Shown: in pieces, positions 54,706 through 63,871 of the stretch
Layout: the number at the start of each line of letters is the position of its first letter
Numbering within the stretch: position 1 is the first letter of the stretch
Assembly (NCBI GenBank): GCA_964538675.1
Contig: CAZIGM010000004.1
Span: 1-64,000, forward strand
Length of the DNA: 64,000 nt
Source of the DNA: CAZIGM01 sp964538675
GTDB taxonomy: Bacteria > Bacillota > Bacilli > Tepidibacillales > Tepidibacillaceae
Direction: 5' to 3'
Program-made: the position numbers and the translations under genes
The notes under the pieces: generated by a model
Seen by the model: only the letters and a program-made list of their open reading frames with translations
What the model was told of the DNA's origin: nothing
Database searches by the model: none

Positions 54706-54882
54706 CTTACTCTGTCCTATTTGCCTGAAAGTTACCCTTAATATTAAGGTTTCCTCTTTGGCGGTCAATTAATGACTCTCTCCAGAGCTGCGTCCAGTAA
54801 AAGTACTTTTGCCTGAGAGATTCACCATAATAGTTTGCTCCTTCGGCTCTACACTTAAGTAGTCTCTCCTCTTACTTTCATA
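54700..54882 (-). promoter_or_regulatory. Tandem glycine riboswitch (gcvT motif)
   Basis: Aptamer 1 shows GAGGAGAGACTAC, GCCGAAGGAGCAAAC, CTCTCAGGCAAAAGTAC and GGACGCAGCTCTGGAGAG. Aptamer 2 shows GACCGCCAAAGAGGAAACC, CTTTCAGGCAAATAGGACAG. Both are the hallmark blocks of the family, and the next gene is gcvT. High glycine should turn the operon on. Confidence 0.95.
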
Positions 54883-55009
54883 CGCTAATATTCAATTATA
54901 AGACTTATTTTCAGAAATATTATATCAATTAATACAATTATTTAATAGTTATTTTCAAAAAAATTTAAGTATTAAAAAAATAAAATATAGACAGACTAAA
55001 TAACTCTAT

Positions 55010-55175
55010 AAAGCCGAACTTTATTCAGATGGAGTTTTACTCCACCTGAATTTATGTGAGACTTATCCTAAATTCATTCTCCCCCACTAAACGTTGCGAG
55101 ACTAAGGAATTTTGTTCCCTTAGTGAGACTTGTTCACTTTGTATGAAAGTGGGTGTATTATCATATCTGGACAAA
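55010..55175. repeat. Intergenic repeat family A, copy A5
   Basis: This 166-bp copy runs from AAAGCCGAACTTTATTCAGA to TATCATATCTGGACAAA. It has a left-end hairpin (TTCAGATGGAGT-TTT-ACTCCACCTGAA) and the module GAGACTTATCCTAAATTCA. It lies between the divergent gcvT riboswitch and SNF2 helicase gene; the rest of that gap shows nothing clear. Confidence 0.88.
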
Positions 55176-55241
55176 CACACATTATTTTAACAAAAAAGTG
55201 CAAACTAATATTGAATAGTCTAGCATAAGGTGGTAATAAAT

Positions 55242-56969
55242 ATGCCGATAATTAATCAAATAAAAGATAAGATTTACTACTCTAACCTTAATGATTTAAA
55301 TGTACCCATTTATATCGATCAACAATGGAAATATAAATTACAAGATTTATATAATCAAGATGGACCATGGGATTCATGGAATATATTTAAACTTGCATAT
55401 CAATCAGAAGAGGTACTTCAAGTTAAAGACTTCGATGAGCTTCAAAGTCTGACACAAATACCAAAATTATTACCCTATTCACATCAGATAGAAACAGCAA
55501 AAAAGGTGTTAAATGAAATGCATGGTAGAGCAATCTTAGCTGATGAAGTAGGATTAGGTAAGACAATTGAAGCTGGTTTAATAATAAAAGAATATATGAT
55601 TAGAGGTCTTGTAAAGAAAATATTAATTTTAGTACCAGCATCACTTGTTCTTCAATGGACACGAGAACTTAATCAAAAATTTGGAATTCCGGCTGTTGCT
55701 CAAAAAAAGGAATGGATGTGGGATAAATATGATATTTTAGTTGCTTCAATGGATACATCTAAGAGAAAACCCCATTCAGATTATATTATGAAACAACATT
55801 ATGACATGTTAATAGTTGACGAAGCGCATAAATTAAAAAATAGAAAGACAAAAAATTGGGAGTTTATCAATAATATAAGAAAAAAATTTATCTTATTATT
55901 AACCGCCACACCTATTCAAAATGATATGACCGAATTATATAATTTGGTATCTATATTAAAGCCAGGACAGTTCGGAAAATTTTATAGCTTTCAAAAAGAA
56001 TATATGAAGGATAAAAGAAATCCGAAAAACCAAGAATTATTAAGACAAGAAATAGATAAAGTAATGATTAGAAACAAACGAGCAGATGAAAATATAGATA
56101 TAGATTTTACAAAAAGAATAGTTAAGTCCATTCCAATTAAATTAACAGAACCCGAACAAATACTTTATCAGGAAATAAGTAATTTCGTTAAAGGTCACTA
56201 TAATGATTTCATTAATTATCAAAATCCATTTACTTTAATAACCTTACAAAGAGAGATTTGTAGTAGCCGTGATGCTGCATTTATAACCTTGGTAAATATT
56301 TTTAAAAACACAGAAAATAATGAGTATTTAAAAAATGAAATACTAAGACTTGTACAAATCGCGAAAAAAGTAAAAATACAATCAAAAGCTGAAGAAATAA
56401 TAAAATTAACAAAAAAAATTAATGATAAAGTTATTATTTTTACTGAATACCGTGCTACTCAAGAATTTATAATAAGCAAACTTGCAGAACAACATATATA
56501 TTCAGTACCTTATCGCGGTGGATTTAATAGAGGAAAAAAGGATTGGATGATGGAGTTATTTCAAAAAAAGGCACAAGTAATGGTTGCTACAGAAGCAGGT
56601 GGTGAAGGTATTAATCTTCAGTTTTGCAATCATATTATTAACTATGATATGCCTTGGAACCCTATGAAAGTTGAACAAAGAATTGGACGTGTTCATCGTT
56701 TAGGACAAACAAAAGATGTATACATATATAACCTTTCTACTAAAGATACAATTGAAGAGCACATCCTATTTCTTCTAAATGAAAAAATAAAAATGTTTGA
56801 AAATGTCATAGGCTCATTAGAAACAATTCTCGAAAACCTTAATATCAATAATATTGAGAGTAATATTATTGACATTATGATAAATTCCCAAAATGAAAAC
56901 GAACTTAGAGAACAACTATCATCATTTGGAGATAAAATTAATACTGTTAGAAAAAAAATTCATCAATAG
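55242..56969 (+). CDS. yqhH: SNF2-family helicase (YqhH-like)
   Basis: From ATG 55242 (AAGGTGG 8 nt upstream) the protein has 575 residues. Motifs I (ADEVGLGKTIEAG), II (VDEAHKLKNR), III (LTATPIQND) and V-VI (GEGINLQFCNHIINYDMPWN, EQRIGRVHRLGQ) are complete. It resembles RapA-type remodelers. It is divergent from gcvT and followed by yqhG, as in Bacillus. Confidence 0.93.
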   Translation: MPIINQIKDKIYYSNLNDLNVPIYIDQQWKYKLQDLYNQDGPWDSWNIFKLAYQSEEVLQVKDFDELQSLTQIPKLLPYSHQIETAKKVLNEMHGRAILADEVGLGKTIEAGLIIKEYMIRGLVKKILILVPASLVLQWTRELNQKFGIPAVAQKKEWMWDKYDILVASMDTSKRKPHSDYIMKQHYDMLIVDEAHKLKNRKTKNWEFINNIRKKFILLLTATPIQNDMTELYNLVSILKPGQFGKFYSFQKEYMKDKRNPKNQELLRQEIDKVMIRNKRADENIDIDFTKRIVKSIPIKLTEPEQILYQEISNFVKGHYNDFINYQNPFTLITLQREICSSRDAAFITLVNIFKNTENNEYLKNEILRLVQIAKKVKIQSKAEEIIKLTKKINDKVIIFTEYRATQEFIISKLAEQHIYSVPYRGGFNRGKKDWMMELFQKKAQVMVATEAGGEGINLQFCNHIINYDMPWNPMKVEQRIGRVHRLGQTKDVYIYNLSTKDTIEEHILFLLNEKIKMFENVIGSLETILENLNINNIESNIIDIMINSQNENELREQLSSFGDKINTVRKKIHQ

Positions 56970-56986
56970 GAGTGGTACTATATATA

Positions 56987-57805
56987 ATGAATCAGATTTG
57001 GGTAAGAGAGTATTTAAAAAAATATTTTATAGAGAATGAATGCCAAATAATTGAAGAAGGATTAGGTCATATAGAGGTTAAACTTTCAAAAGAGGTAGAC
57101 AAAGACCTAACAAATCGGCCATATTATTGGACTTTCGTTGAAAGAACTGGTACTGAACCCGAAACACTTACATTAAATTTCATTTTAGATTCTGATAAAG
57201 CTCCTAAAGAAAAACGTGGGGAAGAGATTAGTATTGGATCTGAAAGACTTAAACATATCTTTAATTCAGCAAAAAAACGAGGCATGGCTGTTAGATTATA
57301 TCAGCAATTTTCCAGTAGAAATAAATTTAACATTCCAAAAAACTTTACTCCATGGTTGGGGGTAAATTACAAAATTGAATTTTTATGTGACAAAAAAAAG
57401 GATAAAATAAGTTCATTAGGGATTAGTATGGGTAACGGTGAGATGAAAGAAAATTTTATGAATTATCTTAATAATATAAGCCTTGGACCATTACTACCAC
57501 CAAACATACCTATAATATCTACATTTATAACTTTACGTGAAGCTGCACTTCAATTAGAAGAAAAGATAATGCTTGAAATATCAAAAGAAGATTTTACATG
57601 GGCAAATGATGCTTATGTAAAACTTCAAGATGAGATTAATCAATTAGAAGGATACTATTCTAATAATTTTGTTAAAAATAAAGAAAATTTTGATAATGAA
57701 ATGTTGCTTGTCGAAAAAGAAAAAAAGATTGAAGAAGTTAAATGGCAATACTCACCTAGAATAAAAGTAGTACCAATTAATTATGGGCTTTTTTACTTAG
57801 AATAA
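56987..57805 (+). CDS. yqhG: YqhG family protein
   Basis: From ATG 56987 the protein has 272 residues; a GTG at 56972 is an alternative, and AGGAG at 56967-56971 is too close to it. It begins WVREYLKKYFIENECQIIEE and ends with a short basic/hydrophobic strand. No catalytic motif is recognised. The pairing with the SNF2 gene is conserved in Bacilli and Clostridia, suggesting a joint role that is unknown. Confidence 0.88.
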   Translation: MNQIWVREYLKKYFIENECQIIEEGLGHIEVKLSKEVDKDLTNRPYYWTFVERTGTEPETLTLNFILDSDKAPKEKRGEEISIGSERLKHIFNSAKKRGMAVRLYQQFSSRNKFNIPKNFTPWLGVNYKIEFLCDKKKDKISSLGISMGNGEMKENFMNYLNNISLGPLLPPNIPIISTFITLREAALQLEEKIMLEISKEDFTWANDAYVKLQDEINQLEGYYSNNFVKNKENFDNEMLLVEKEKKIEEVKWQYSPRIKVVPINYGLFYLE

Positions 57806-58014
57806 ACAATATATAATATGTCGAATATTTTTTATATTTCTAAAATATATATATTAGGGGACAAGATAATATTAATCTTTTCCCTTTTTTCTTCTCTGTT
57901 CGCTAAAACTTCTTATTAAACGGACGACATAATATAACAGACATTGCCCTTAATCCTAAATACAATTAGATTTAACTATCTTGTCAATTTGATTTCATTA
58001 ATGAGGTGAGTTCT

Positions 58015-58845
58015 ATGTATTTTTTAATAAAAAGAATTTTCCCAATTTTGTTAACACTTATACTACTGCTAATACCATATCAAGAGGTTTTTAGTTATTC
58101 TGATAATATTAATAATGAAAAAATAAAGCAGTGGTTAAATCAAATTAATCCTGACATTGAAACTTATAACATTACATCTCTTAATAAAGACTACGAACTT
58201 ATTTATTATTTAATAAAAAATAAATATTACGGATATCTTGTTATTAATAAAGATAATGAGATTATCGAATACGGTGAAGGTTTAAATGTTCCATATTCAA
58301 CTGATGTAATAATAAATACAAATAACCAAAAATATAAAATGATAGATATTGTTTACTTTTCACCAATTGAGAACTACTGGGAACTAAATATTTATAATAA
58401 TAAAGTATTCATTGAAGGATATTCTGGAGAATGGCTCCTTGACCTAACAGACTTTAAAGGAGTTAATAATATTAATTCACTAAATTTAAACGACAAAATT
58501 GAAGATACTTATATTAATAGCAAACTAATTTTCGATCCTTATGAAAATCTATTGTGGTTGTTTAAAAAAAATAAACAGTCAATTGTTACAGAAACTGAAC
58601 TGAAGGAAATGTTAAGAAGTAATGAAAAAATATTATTTAGTGGTAAAAAATATAATAATCAAGCAGATTTTGCCTATTCAATTATTGGATATCAATCTTT
58701 TGATAATAAATTATATATCGCAACATACGATCCTCGTTTAAATATAATAAGATATATTTCATACGACAATCTAATTTGTTTTGGGAGTTTTTCATTATAC
58801 AAAGATCTTGAAAAAGATAAATTTAAATTAAGCCGTTTTTTTTAA
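58015..58845 (+). CDS. Predicted secreted protein of unknown function
   Basis: From ATG 58015 (GAGGTG 6 nt upstream) the protein has 276 residues. It has a basic start, one hydrophobic segment (about 8-24) and a possible signal cleavage site near VFS-YSD. The C-terminal part (residues about 210-265) faintly resembles the strand pattern of C39-like peptidases, but no catalytic Cys/His pair is seen. A TGTCGAA motif lies at 57819-57825. The 3' end overlaps yqzE on the other strand by 18 bp. I do not recognise the family. Confidence 0.7.
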   Translation: MYFLIKRIFPILLTLILLLIPYQEVFSYSDNINNEKIKQWLNQINPDIETYNITSLNKDYELIYYLIKNKYYGYLVINKDNEIIEYGEGLNVPYSTDVIINTNNQKYKMIDIVYFSPIENYWELNIYNNKVFIEGYSGEWLLDLTDFKGVNNINSLNLNDKIEDTYINSKLIFDPYENLLWLFKKNKQSIVTETELKEMLRSNEKILFSGKKYNNQADFAYSIIGYQSFDNKLYIATYDPRLNIIRYISYDNLICFGSFSLYKDLEKDKFKLSRFF

Positions 58846-58992
58846 TCGATTTGCAATTACTTTTAAGGTAACTGGTATTAAACCAAACCAATGAATTGAT
58901 GTTGAGCTTTTAACATTTTTCTTCCTTTTCTTTTTTGGTTTTTCTATAAAATGAACAAATTCAATTGTTAAATATTTAAGAAAATCATTCAT
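58828..58992 (-). CDS. yqzE: YqzE-like small protein, 54 residues
   Basis: This short frame starts at ATG 58992 and reads NDFLKYLTIEFVHFIEKP, a lysine/arginine-rich stretch, then HWFGLIPVTLK and a basic end. That is the YqzE pattern: conserved N-terminus, basic middle, and WFG-x-IP at the C-terminus. In Bacillus yqzE lies between comG and aroK; here aroK lies just upstream but no comG genes are present. Function is unknown. Confidence 0.72.
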   Translation of the reverse strand: MNDFLKYLTIEFVHFIEKPKKKRKKNVKSSTSIHWFGLIPVTLKVIANRLKKTA

Positions 58993-59038
58993 TATTCAAC
59001 ACCCATTTTTATTTTTATTATTAGCAAAATAGTTTCAA

Positions 59039-59566
59039 TTATTCTTTAAAATTTATACATTTTACTATCTCAGCAACAATTTCGCTAATCTGTTTACCTC
59101 CAGTTTCTATAGTATAATTACTTGCCTCTTTATATAGTTTTTGTCTTTGGTTCAATAAATTTGTTATTTGAGATAACAAATTTATTTCATTTTTTAATAA
59201 AGGTCGGTCCGTATCTTCTTTTATACGAGCATATATCTCCTCTGGAGAAGCTTGGAGCAATATTACCAGAGAATCGCACATCGCAATCCTATTCTTTTTT
59301 GATAAAACAATGCCTCCTCCAGTAGAAATAACCGAAGGAGAATTACTATTAATTACGCTACTAAATACCACTGTTTCTAATCGACGAAAATATTCTTCTC
59401 CCTTAGTGGAGAAAATTTCATTAATACTTGTTCCTTCCTTCCATTCAATTTCTTTATCTGTGTCTATATAATTTATAGCTAAATGCTTAGCCAATTCAAT
59501 TCCAACTATAGTTTTCCCAGTTCCCATAAAACCGATTAAAATAATATGTTTATTAAATTCTCGCAT
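59039..59566 (-). CDS. aroK: Shikimate kinase
   Basis: The 175-residue kinase has Walker A GFMGTGKTIVG, DTDKEIEWKEG, STGGGIVLSKKN and the lid arginine in DRPLLKNE. It phosphorylates shikimate. It lies next to yqzE and downstream of the antiporter gene. Confidence 0.95.
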   Translation of the reverse strand: MREFNKHIILIGFMGTGKTIVGIELAKHLAINYIDTDKEIEWKEGTSINEIFSTKGEEYFRRLETVVFSSVINSNSPSVISTGGGIVLSKKNRIAMCDSLVILLQASPEEIYARIKEDTDRPLLKNEINLLSQITNLLNQRQKLYKEASNYTIETGGKQISEIVAEIVKCINFKE

Positions 59567-59588
59567 TATAAATCTCTCCTAATAACTA

Positions 59589-61463
59589 CTATCTACGCCT
59601 TAAAGAATATTTTCTAAATTCTTCAACATCCTCAGCGGTTCCTAAAACAAGCAACGTATCTCTTTTTTTAATAATCGTATTCCCATGAGGAACAATAGTC
59701 TCTCCTTTACGATAAATAGAAAATATTAAGATATCCCCTGGTAAATTAATTTTGTTTAAGCTTTTTCCAATTAATTCTCTGTTAAAGACATCAACCTCTT
59801 CAACCAAAAGATTGCGTTTATCTTCAAGAATATTTGTTGTCTGCGGATACCTAACCATATTTCCTAATAAATTTGATGTAGATATTCTTGGATTAACAAC
59901 CCTTACTTTTTCATTTTCTTGAGCTTTTCGATAGATATTAGAATCTGATATTAATACAATAATATCATGTGAATCAAACTGCGATGATATTAATTCAGCC
60001 ATCTTATAGTTTGCATCATCGTTACCAATACTTATAATGATTGACTTGGCATTGTTAAGATCAGCTTGTTGTAAAATACCAATATCAAAGAAATCACCAT
60101 ATAAAACTTCAAATCCGTTTTCTTCAGCACTTAATCTTCTATCTTCTTCACATATCACAAATAACACACGTACATTTTCTTTTAATAATCGTCTTGCTGT
60201 TAATATAGTCTCCTCTGTTACTCCAATGATTACAACATGTCTATCATCTTCATAGTCTTTCTTTGTAGGAATTAATTTATTAAATGTTATTGGTGAAATA
60301 ATACTAGTAAAAATTGCAACTAATAGGATAGCGCCACTAGCTTCTTCCGATATTGCCCCTATTTCAACACCAATTGCTGCAGCTGCTATTGTCAAACTTA
60401 ATTGAGAAGAAAGAAGTATTCCACCAGATATAGATTCCTTCCAAGGAAATTTTAATCTCAACAATAATGCAGGTACACCCTTAATTATATAAGTAAGTAC
60501 GAGTAAAATAGGCACAAGTAGCAATGCTTTTGGATTATCAACAAAGATAGAAAAATCAAAATTAACTCCAACTAAAATAAAGAAGATTGGAATTAAAAAT
60601 CCGAAACCGATTGCATCGATTTTCATCGATATCTGTTCACGAAAATTTTGAGTAACTAAAGAAACAACTATCCCAGCTAAAAATGCACCCAAAATAACTT
60701 CCACTCCAATAGATTGAGCAAGAACTAAAAATAGTACCATAAGTGCAAAAGAACCTCTAATTGCTATTTGTGAAGTACCATTCGTTAAATCTTTTAATAC
60801 TGGGTTTCCTTTCATTCGCGTACTTAAACGATATATGAAAAATACTAATATTAAGAATAAAAATATTAATAAAATTTTTGGACTTAATCCTTCACTAGAT
60901 AATGAAAGTGTTACAGAAATTAAAATCATCGTTACAAAATCAGCGATAATTGCACCTGTAATAATATATAATCCATAAGTAGTATTAAGAATGTCCTTCT
61001 CCTTTAAAATAGGCATAACTATTCCTAAAGAAGTAGTCGCAATTATTAACGCCATAAATATTGGATAACTAATTAAATCAAACTGCTGTAATCCAAGCGA
61101 AGCAATATAAGCTAGACCAATCGTAATGGCCAAAATTATTAAAGAAAGATTAATTGGCTTTTTAATAAATTCCATTATTGAACTACCTGAACTTTTAGGC
61201 TGTTTTTTTGTAAAAATTTCAAAATCAATTTCTAGTCCAGCTGTGAACATTAAATATGATAGTCCGAAAAATTCTAAGAATTCTAAAGATTGATCCATTT
61301 GAATAATATCAAAGCCGCTTTTACCAATTATCATACCAACAATAATTTCTCCAACAACAACTGGTATAGTAATTCTTTTTATTTTGCTTAAAACTATTGG
61401 AATAAAAAATGATAGAACCATAACTATTAATAACGATGTAAGGGAAAAAGCAGACTCTTCCAA
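59589..61463 (-). CDS. Kef-type monovalent cation:proton antiporter with RCK domains
   Basis: The start is a TTG at 61463 with AGAGGTG 6 nt upstream (624 residues); an ATG at 61484 has no ribosome site. About twelve membrane helices of the CPA2 type (to about residue 390) are followed by a TrkA-N/RCK nucleotide-binding domain (HVVIIGVTEETILTARRLL) and a TrkA-C domain (LIGKSLNKINLPGDILIFSI). It should exchange K+ or Na+ for protons under control of a nucleotide ligand, fitting pH or osmotic homeostasis. Confidence 0.92.
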   Translation of the reverse strand: MEESAFSLTSLLIVMVLSFFIPIVLSKIKRITIPVVVGEIIVGMIIGKSGFDIIQMDQSLEFLEFFGLSYLMFTAGLEIDFEIFTKKQPKSSGSSIMEFIKKPINLSLIILAITIGLAYIASLGLQQFDLISYPIFMALIIATTSLGIVMPILKEKDILNTTYGLYIITGAIIADFVTMILISVTLSLSSEGLSPKILLIFLFLILVFFIYRLSTRMKGNPVLKDLTNGTSQIAIRGSFALMVLFLVLAQSIGVEVILGAFLAGIVVSLVTQNFREQISMKIDAIGFGFLIPIFFILVGVNFDFSIFVDNPKALLLVPILLVLTYIIKGVPALLLRLKFPWKESISGGILLSSQLSLTIAAAAIGVEIGAISEEASGAILLVAIFTSIISPITFNKLIPTKKDYEDDRHVVIIGVTEETILTARRLLKENVRVLFVICEEDRRLSAEENGFEVLYGDFFDIGILQQADLNNAKSIIISIGNDDANYKMAELISSQFDSHDIIVLISDSNIYRKAQENEKVRVVNPRISTSNLLGNMVRYPQTTNILEDKRNLLVEEVDVFNRELIGKSLNKINLPGDILIFSIYRKGETIVPHGNTIIKKRDTLLVLGTAEDVEEFRKYSLRRR

Positions 61464-61722
61464 AGTAAACACCTCTATGTTCATAATTTTCTATTAAACT
61501 AAATAATTGCAAGAATAGTAGTTTTAACACAAACATAAATAAATTCTACTTATCTATTTTATTATTTATTCATTTTAATATTAATAAAAAAAATATATCT
61601 ACTATAATATTAATACATACTTTAATAAAGTGTAGTTTCCACATTTTAATTATATACAAAAAAACCTTTCTATTATACGATTGAAAAGTATTATTTACTT
61701 AAATAGAAAAGGTGATTTTACA

Positions 61723-62532
61723 ATGATATGGATTATTCTTGTTGCTATAATAGCTGTTACAATTATTTGCTATTATGCATACCAAAACACTCATAAGCCT
61801 ATTACAAATAACGTAAAAATTCAATTGAAAAATAATCAAAGCTCAAACCCGATAAAGATTTTACATCTATCGGATTTTCATATGGAGAAAATCTCAATAA
61901 CACCTCAAAATTTATTTAATGAATTAGATCAAAAAAATATAGATCTTATTGCATTAACAGGAGACTATTTAGAGAAATTAAAAAATATTGATAAATTTTT
62001 AGAATATTTAGATGTACTATATAAATTAAATCCAAAATATGGCGTTTATGTAGTTTTTGGAAATCATGATTATTTACTTAAAGATAAAATCGATTATTTT
62101 CAGAAAATCATCGAAAATACAGGTGCAATTGTTTTAAGAAATGAAAACAGAAGTATTACAATTGAAGGACAAAATGTAAATTTAATCGGAATTGATGATT
62201 ACAAGACAAAAAGAAGTAATATTGAAAAATCTTATGAGAATTTACAATCAGGAGTTAATATTGTGCTAACTCATGACCCTAACGTAGTGCTTCATATGAA
62301 AAATTATCATTTTGACTATCTATTATCTGGACATTTTCATGGAGGTCAAATTTATTGGCCAAAACCATTTCATTTAGTTAAAATGGGAAAACTTCCAAGA
62401 AAAAACATAATCAAAGGGTTAAATTTTTCACATGAAAAACCGTTTTATATTAATGATGGACTTGGACAAACATTATTAAATTTACGCATAGGTTCTCGCC
62501 CAGAAATTACACTTCATACTTTAAATTCTTAA
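61723..62532 (+). CDS. Membrane-anchored metallophosphoesterase (YkuE/YaeI-like)
   Basis: From ATG 61723 (AAGGTG 8 nt upstream) the protein has 269 residues. An N-terminal helix (IWIILVAIIAVTIICYYAY) precedes the calcineurin-like fold with LHLSDFHME, TGDYLE, FGNHDYLL and LSGHFHGGQIYWP, giving the two-metal site. Related enzymes hydrolyse lipid A precursors or other phosphoesters; the substrate here is unknown. Confidence 0.92.
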   Translation: MIWIILVAIIAVTIICYYAYQNTHKPITNNVKIQLKNNQSSNPIKILHLSDFHMEKISITPQNLFNELDQKNIDLIALTGDYLEKLKNIDKFLEYLDVLYKLNPKYGVYVVFGNHDYLLKDKIDYFQKIIENTGAIVLRNENRSITIEGQNVNLIGIDDYKTKRSNIEKSYENLQSGVNIVLTHDPNVVLHMKNYHFDYLLSGHFHGGQIYWPKPFHLVKMGKLPRKNIIKGLNFSHEKPFYINDGLGQTLLNLRIGSRPEITLHTLNS

Positions 62533-62539
62533 GAATACA

Positions 62540-62570
62540 GACTGTTTCAAATAATATCGTTGAAACAGTC
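62540..62570. terminator. Hairpin copy left of B5
   Basis: GACTGTTTCAA and TTGAAACAGTC form a perfect 11-bp stem just after the metallophosphoesterase stop. It lacks a T run. The same sequence recurs at 62717-62745 right of B5. Confidence 0.7.
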
Positions 62571-62596
62571 AGATTGTTGACAAAGTCAACAAAACT

Positions 62597-62715
62597 AGGC
62601 TGTTTAAAATGTTCTAGTTCAAGGCACGCTTAAATCGAGGAACGGAGCTTACTTAACGTAAGTGAGTACCGAAGATTTAAGTTGTAACGAAGAAATAGGG
62701 CATTTTCAACAGCCT
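62597..62715. repeat. Intergenic repeat family B, copy B5 (inverted orientation)
   Basis: This 119-bp copy runs from AGGCTGTTTAAAATGTTC to GCATTTTCAACAGCCT. It has the same orientation as B4 and is preceded by the family tail with stem TTGTTGAC-AAA-GTCAACAA (62574-62592). It lies between two copies of the terminator hairpin. Confidence 0.92.
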
Positions 62716-62716
62716 A

Positions 62717-62754
62717 ACTGTTTCAAATAATATCGTTGAAACTGTCTTTTTTTT
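62717..62754 (+). terminator. Terminator copy right of B5
   Basis: ACTGTTTCAA and TTGAAACTGT bracket ATAATATCG and are followed on the plus strand by CTTTTTTTT. The hairpin overlaps the stop codon of the convergent GT28 gene. It shares 26 identical bases with the copy at 62540. Confidence 0.75.
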
Positions 62755-63871
62755 GCGAGGATGTATTATATATATCATGATGTAAAATTTTCATAATATC
62801 AGATGTTGAATTAGGTTTAGCTATTTTCGTTTGATTCTCTTTTAATCTATTAGAAAATTTCGGGTTGTCATATAAATACCTTATCCAGTAAGGTATTTTT
62901 TCTATTTCGTTTACTCTTATTGCCGATTTCATTTTTATTAAAAACCTTGCATTTTCAACTTCCTGACCTGGTATGGGATTATATATAATAATAGGTAAAG
63001 GAATTGATATTGCTTCTGAAATCGTTAACCCTCCTGGTTTACTGATTAATAAATCATTTATTTTCATCAGATTATAAATATTATTACTGTATTTATAAAT
63101 ATCTATTGTTATATTACATTTTAATTTTATTTTTATTAAATCTTGGTAAAGTTGCTCATTGGCACCAGTAATAACCGTTAATATTATCGGTATTGTTTTA
63201 ATATTATTAAGTAATAATATCATTTCCTTTATATTACCAATCCCTACTCCCCCTCCCATAATCAATATTTTGTACTCTTTGATATCCGCCAAATATATCT
63301 CCTTCTCTATTTTTCTTGTTTCTTGAGAGAAAATTGAATCTATCGGGATACCTGTATCAAATATACTATCAGGATTAACATTATATTGAAGAGATAATTG
63401 GTTTTTTATTTCTTTATGTGGAACAAAATAATAGTCAATATTGTTATTTACCCAATAATAATTTAATTGATAATCTGTAAAAACAGCCACTAAAGAAAAA
63501 TTATATTTTTTCTTTAACATAGATAAAGCTCCTAATCCACAAGCGTGAGTTACTATTACTAATTCTGGTTTTTCATGTTCTACATATTTATCCAATTTGG
63601 GAATGAGAAAATATGAAATTAATTTTTTAAACACATATGATTTTTTTGCTTCTTTTTGATGAATATGTCCCCATAATTTGGGAGTATAATGAATCATATT
63701 GTAATAAATACTGGAGATTAATCTCTCAACTTTTTTATTAAAGATAGATAATGTACATTCTATCTTTACTTCACTATTTGAATAATTAGATTTAAACGTT
63801 TTTTCTAGTGCTTCCGCTGCTTTTAAATGTCCCATACCGGCTATTACTTCTGTTACGATTAACACTTTCAA
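62723..63871 (-). CDS. GT28 glycolipid glycosyltransferase (MGDG synthase/UgtP-like)
   Basis: The protein has 382 residues and starts at a TTG that overlaps the upstream stop (TTGA), with GGAGG 7 nt before it. The N-terminal VTEVIAGMGHLKAAEAL motif and the C-terminal sugar-nucleotide site KPGGLTISEAISIPLPIII, followed by PGQEVENARFL, define the MGDG synthase group. It probably adds hexose to diacylglycerol for glycolipids or lipoteichoic anchor. Confidence 0.9.
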   Translation of the reverse strand: MKVLIVTEVIAGMGHLKAAEALEKTFKSNYSNSEVKIECTLSIFNKKVERLISSIYYNMIHYTPKLWGHIHQKEAKKSYVFKKLISYFLIPKLDKYVEHEKPELVIVTHACGLGALSMLKKKYNFSLVAVFTDYQLNYYWVNNNIDYYFVPHKEIKNQLSLQYNVNPDSIFDTGIPIDSIFSQETRKIEKEIYLADIKEYKILIMGGGVGIGNIKEMILLLNNIKTIPIILTVITGANEQLYQDLIKIKLKCNITIDIYKYSNNIYNLMKINDLLISKPGGLTISEAISIPLPIIIYNPIPGQEVENARFLIKMKSAIRVNEIEKIPYWIRYLYDNPKFSNRLKENQTKIAKPNSTSDIMKILHHDIYNTSSQKKDSFNDII

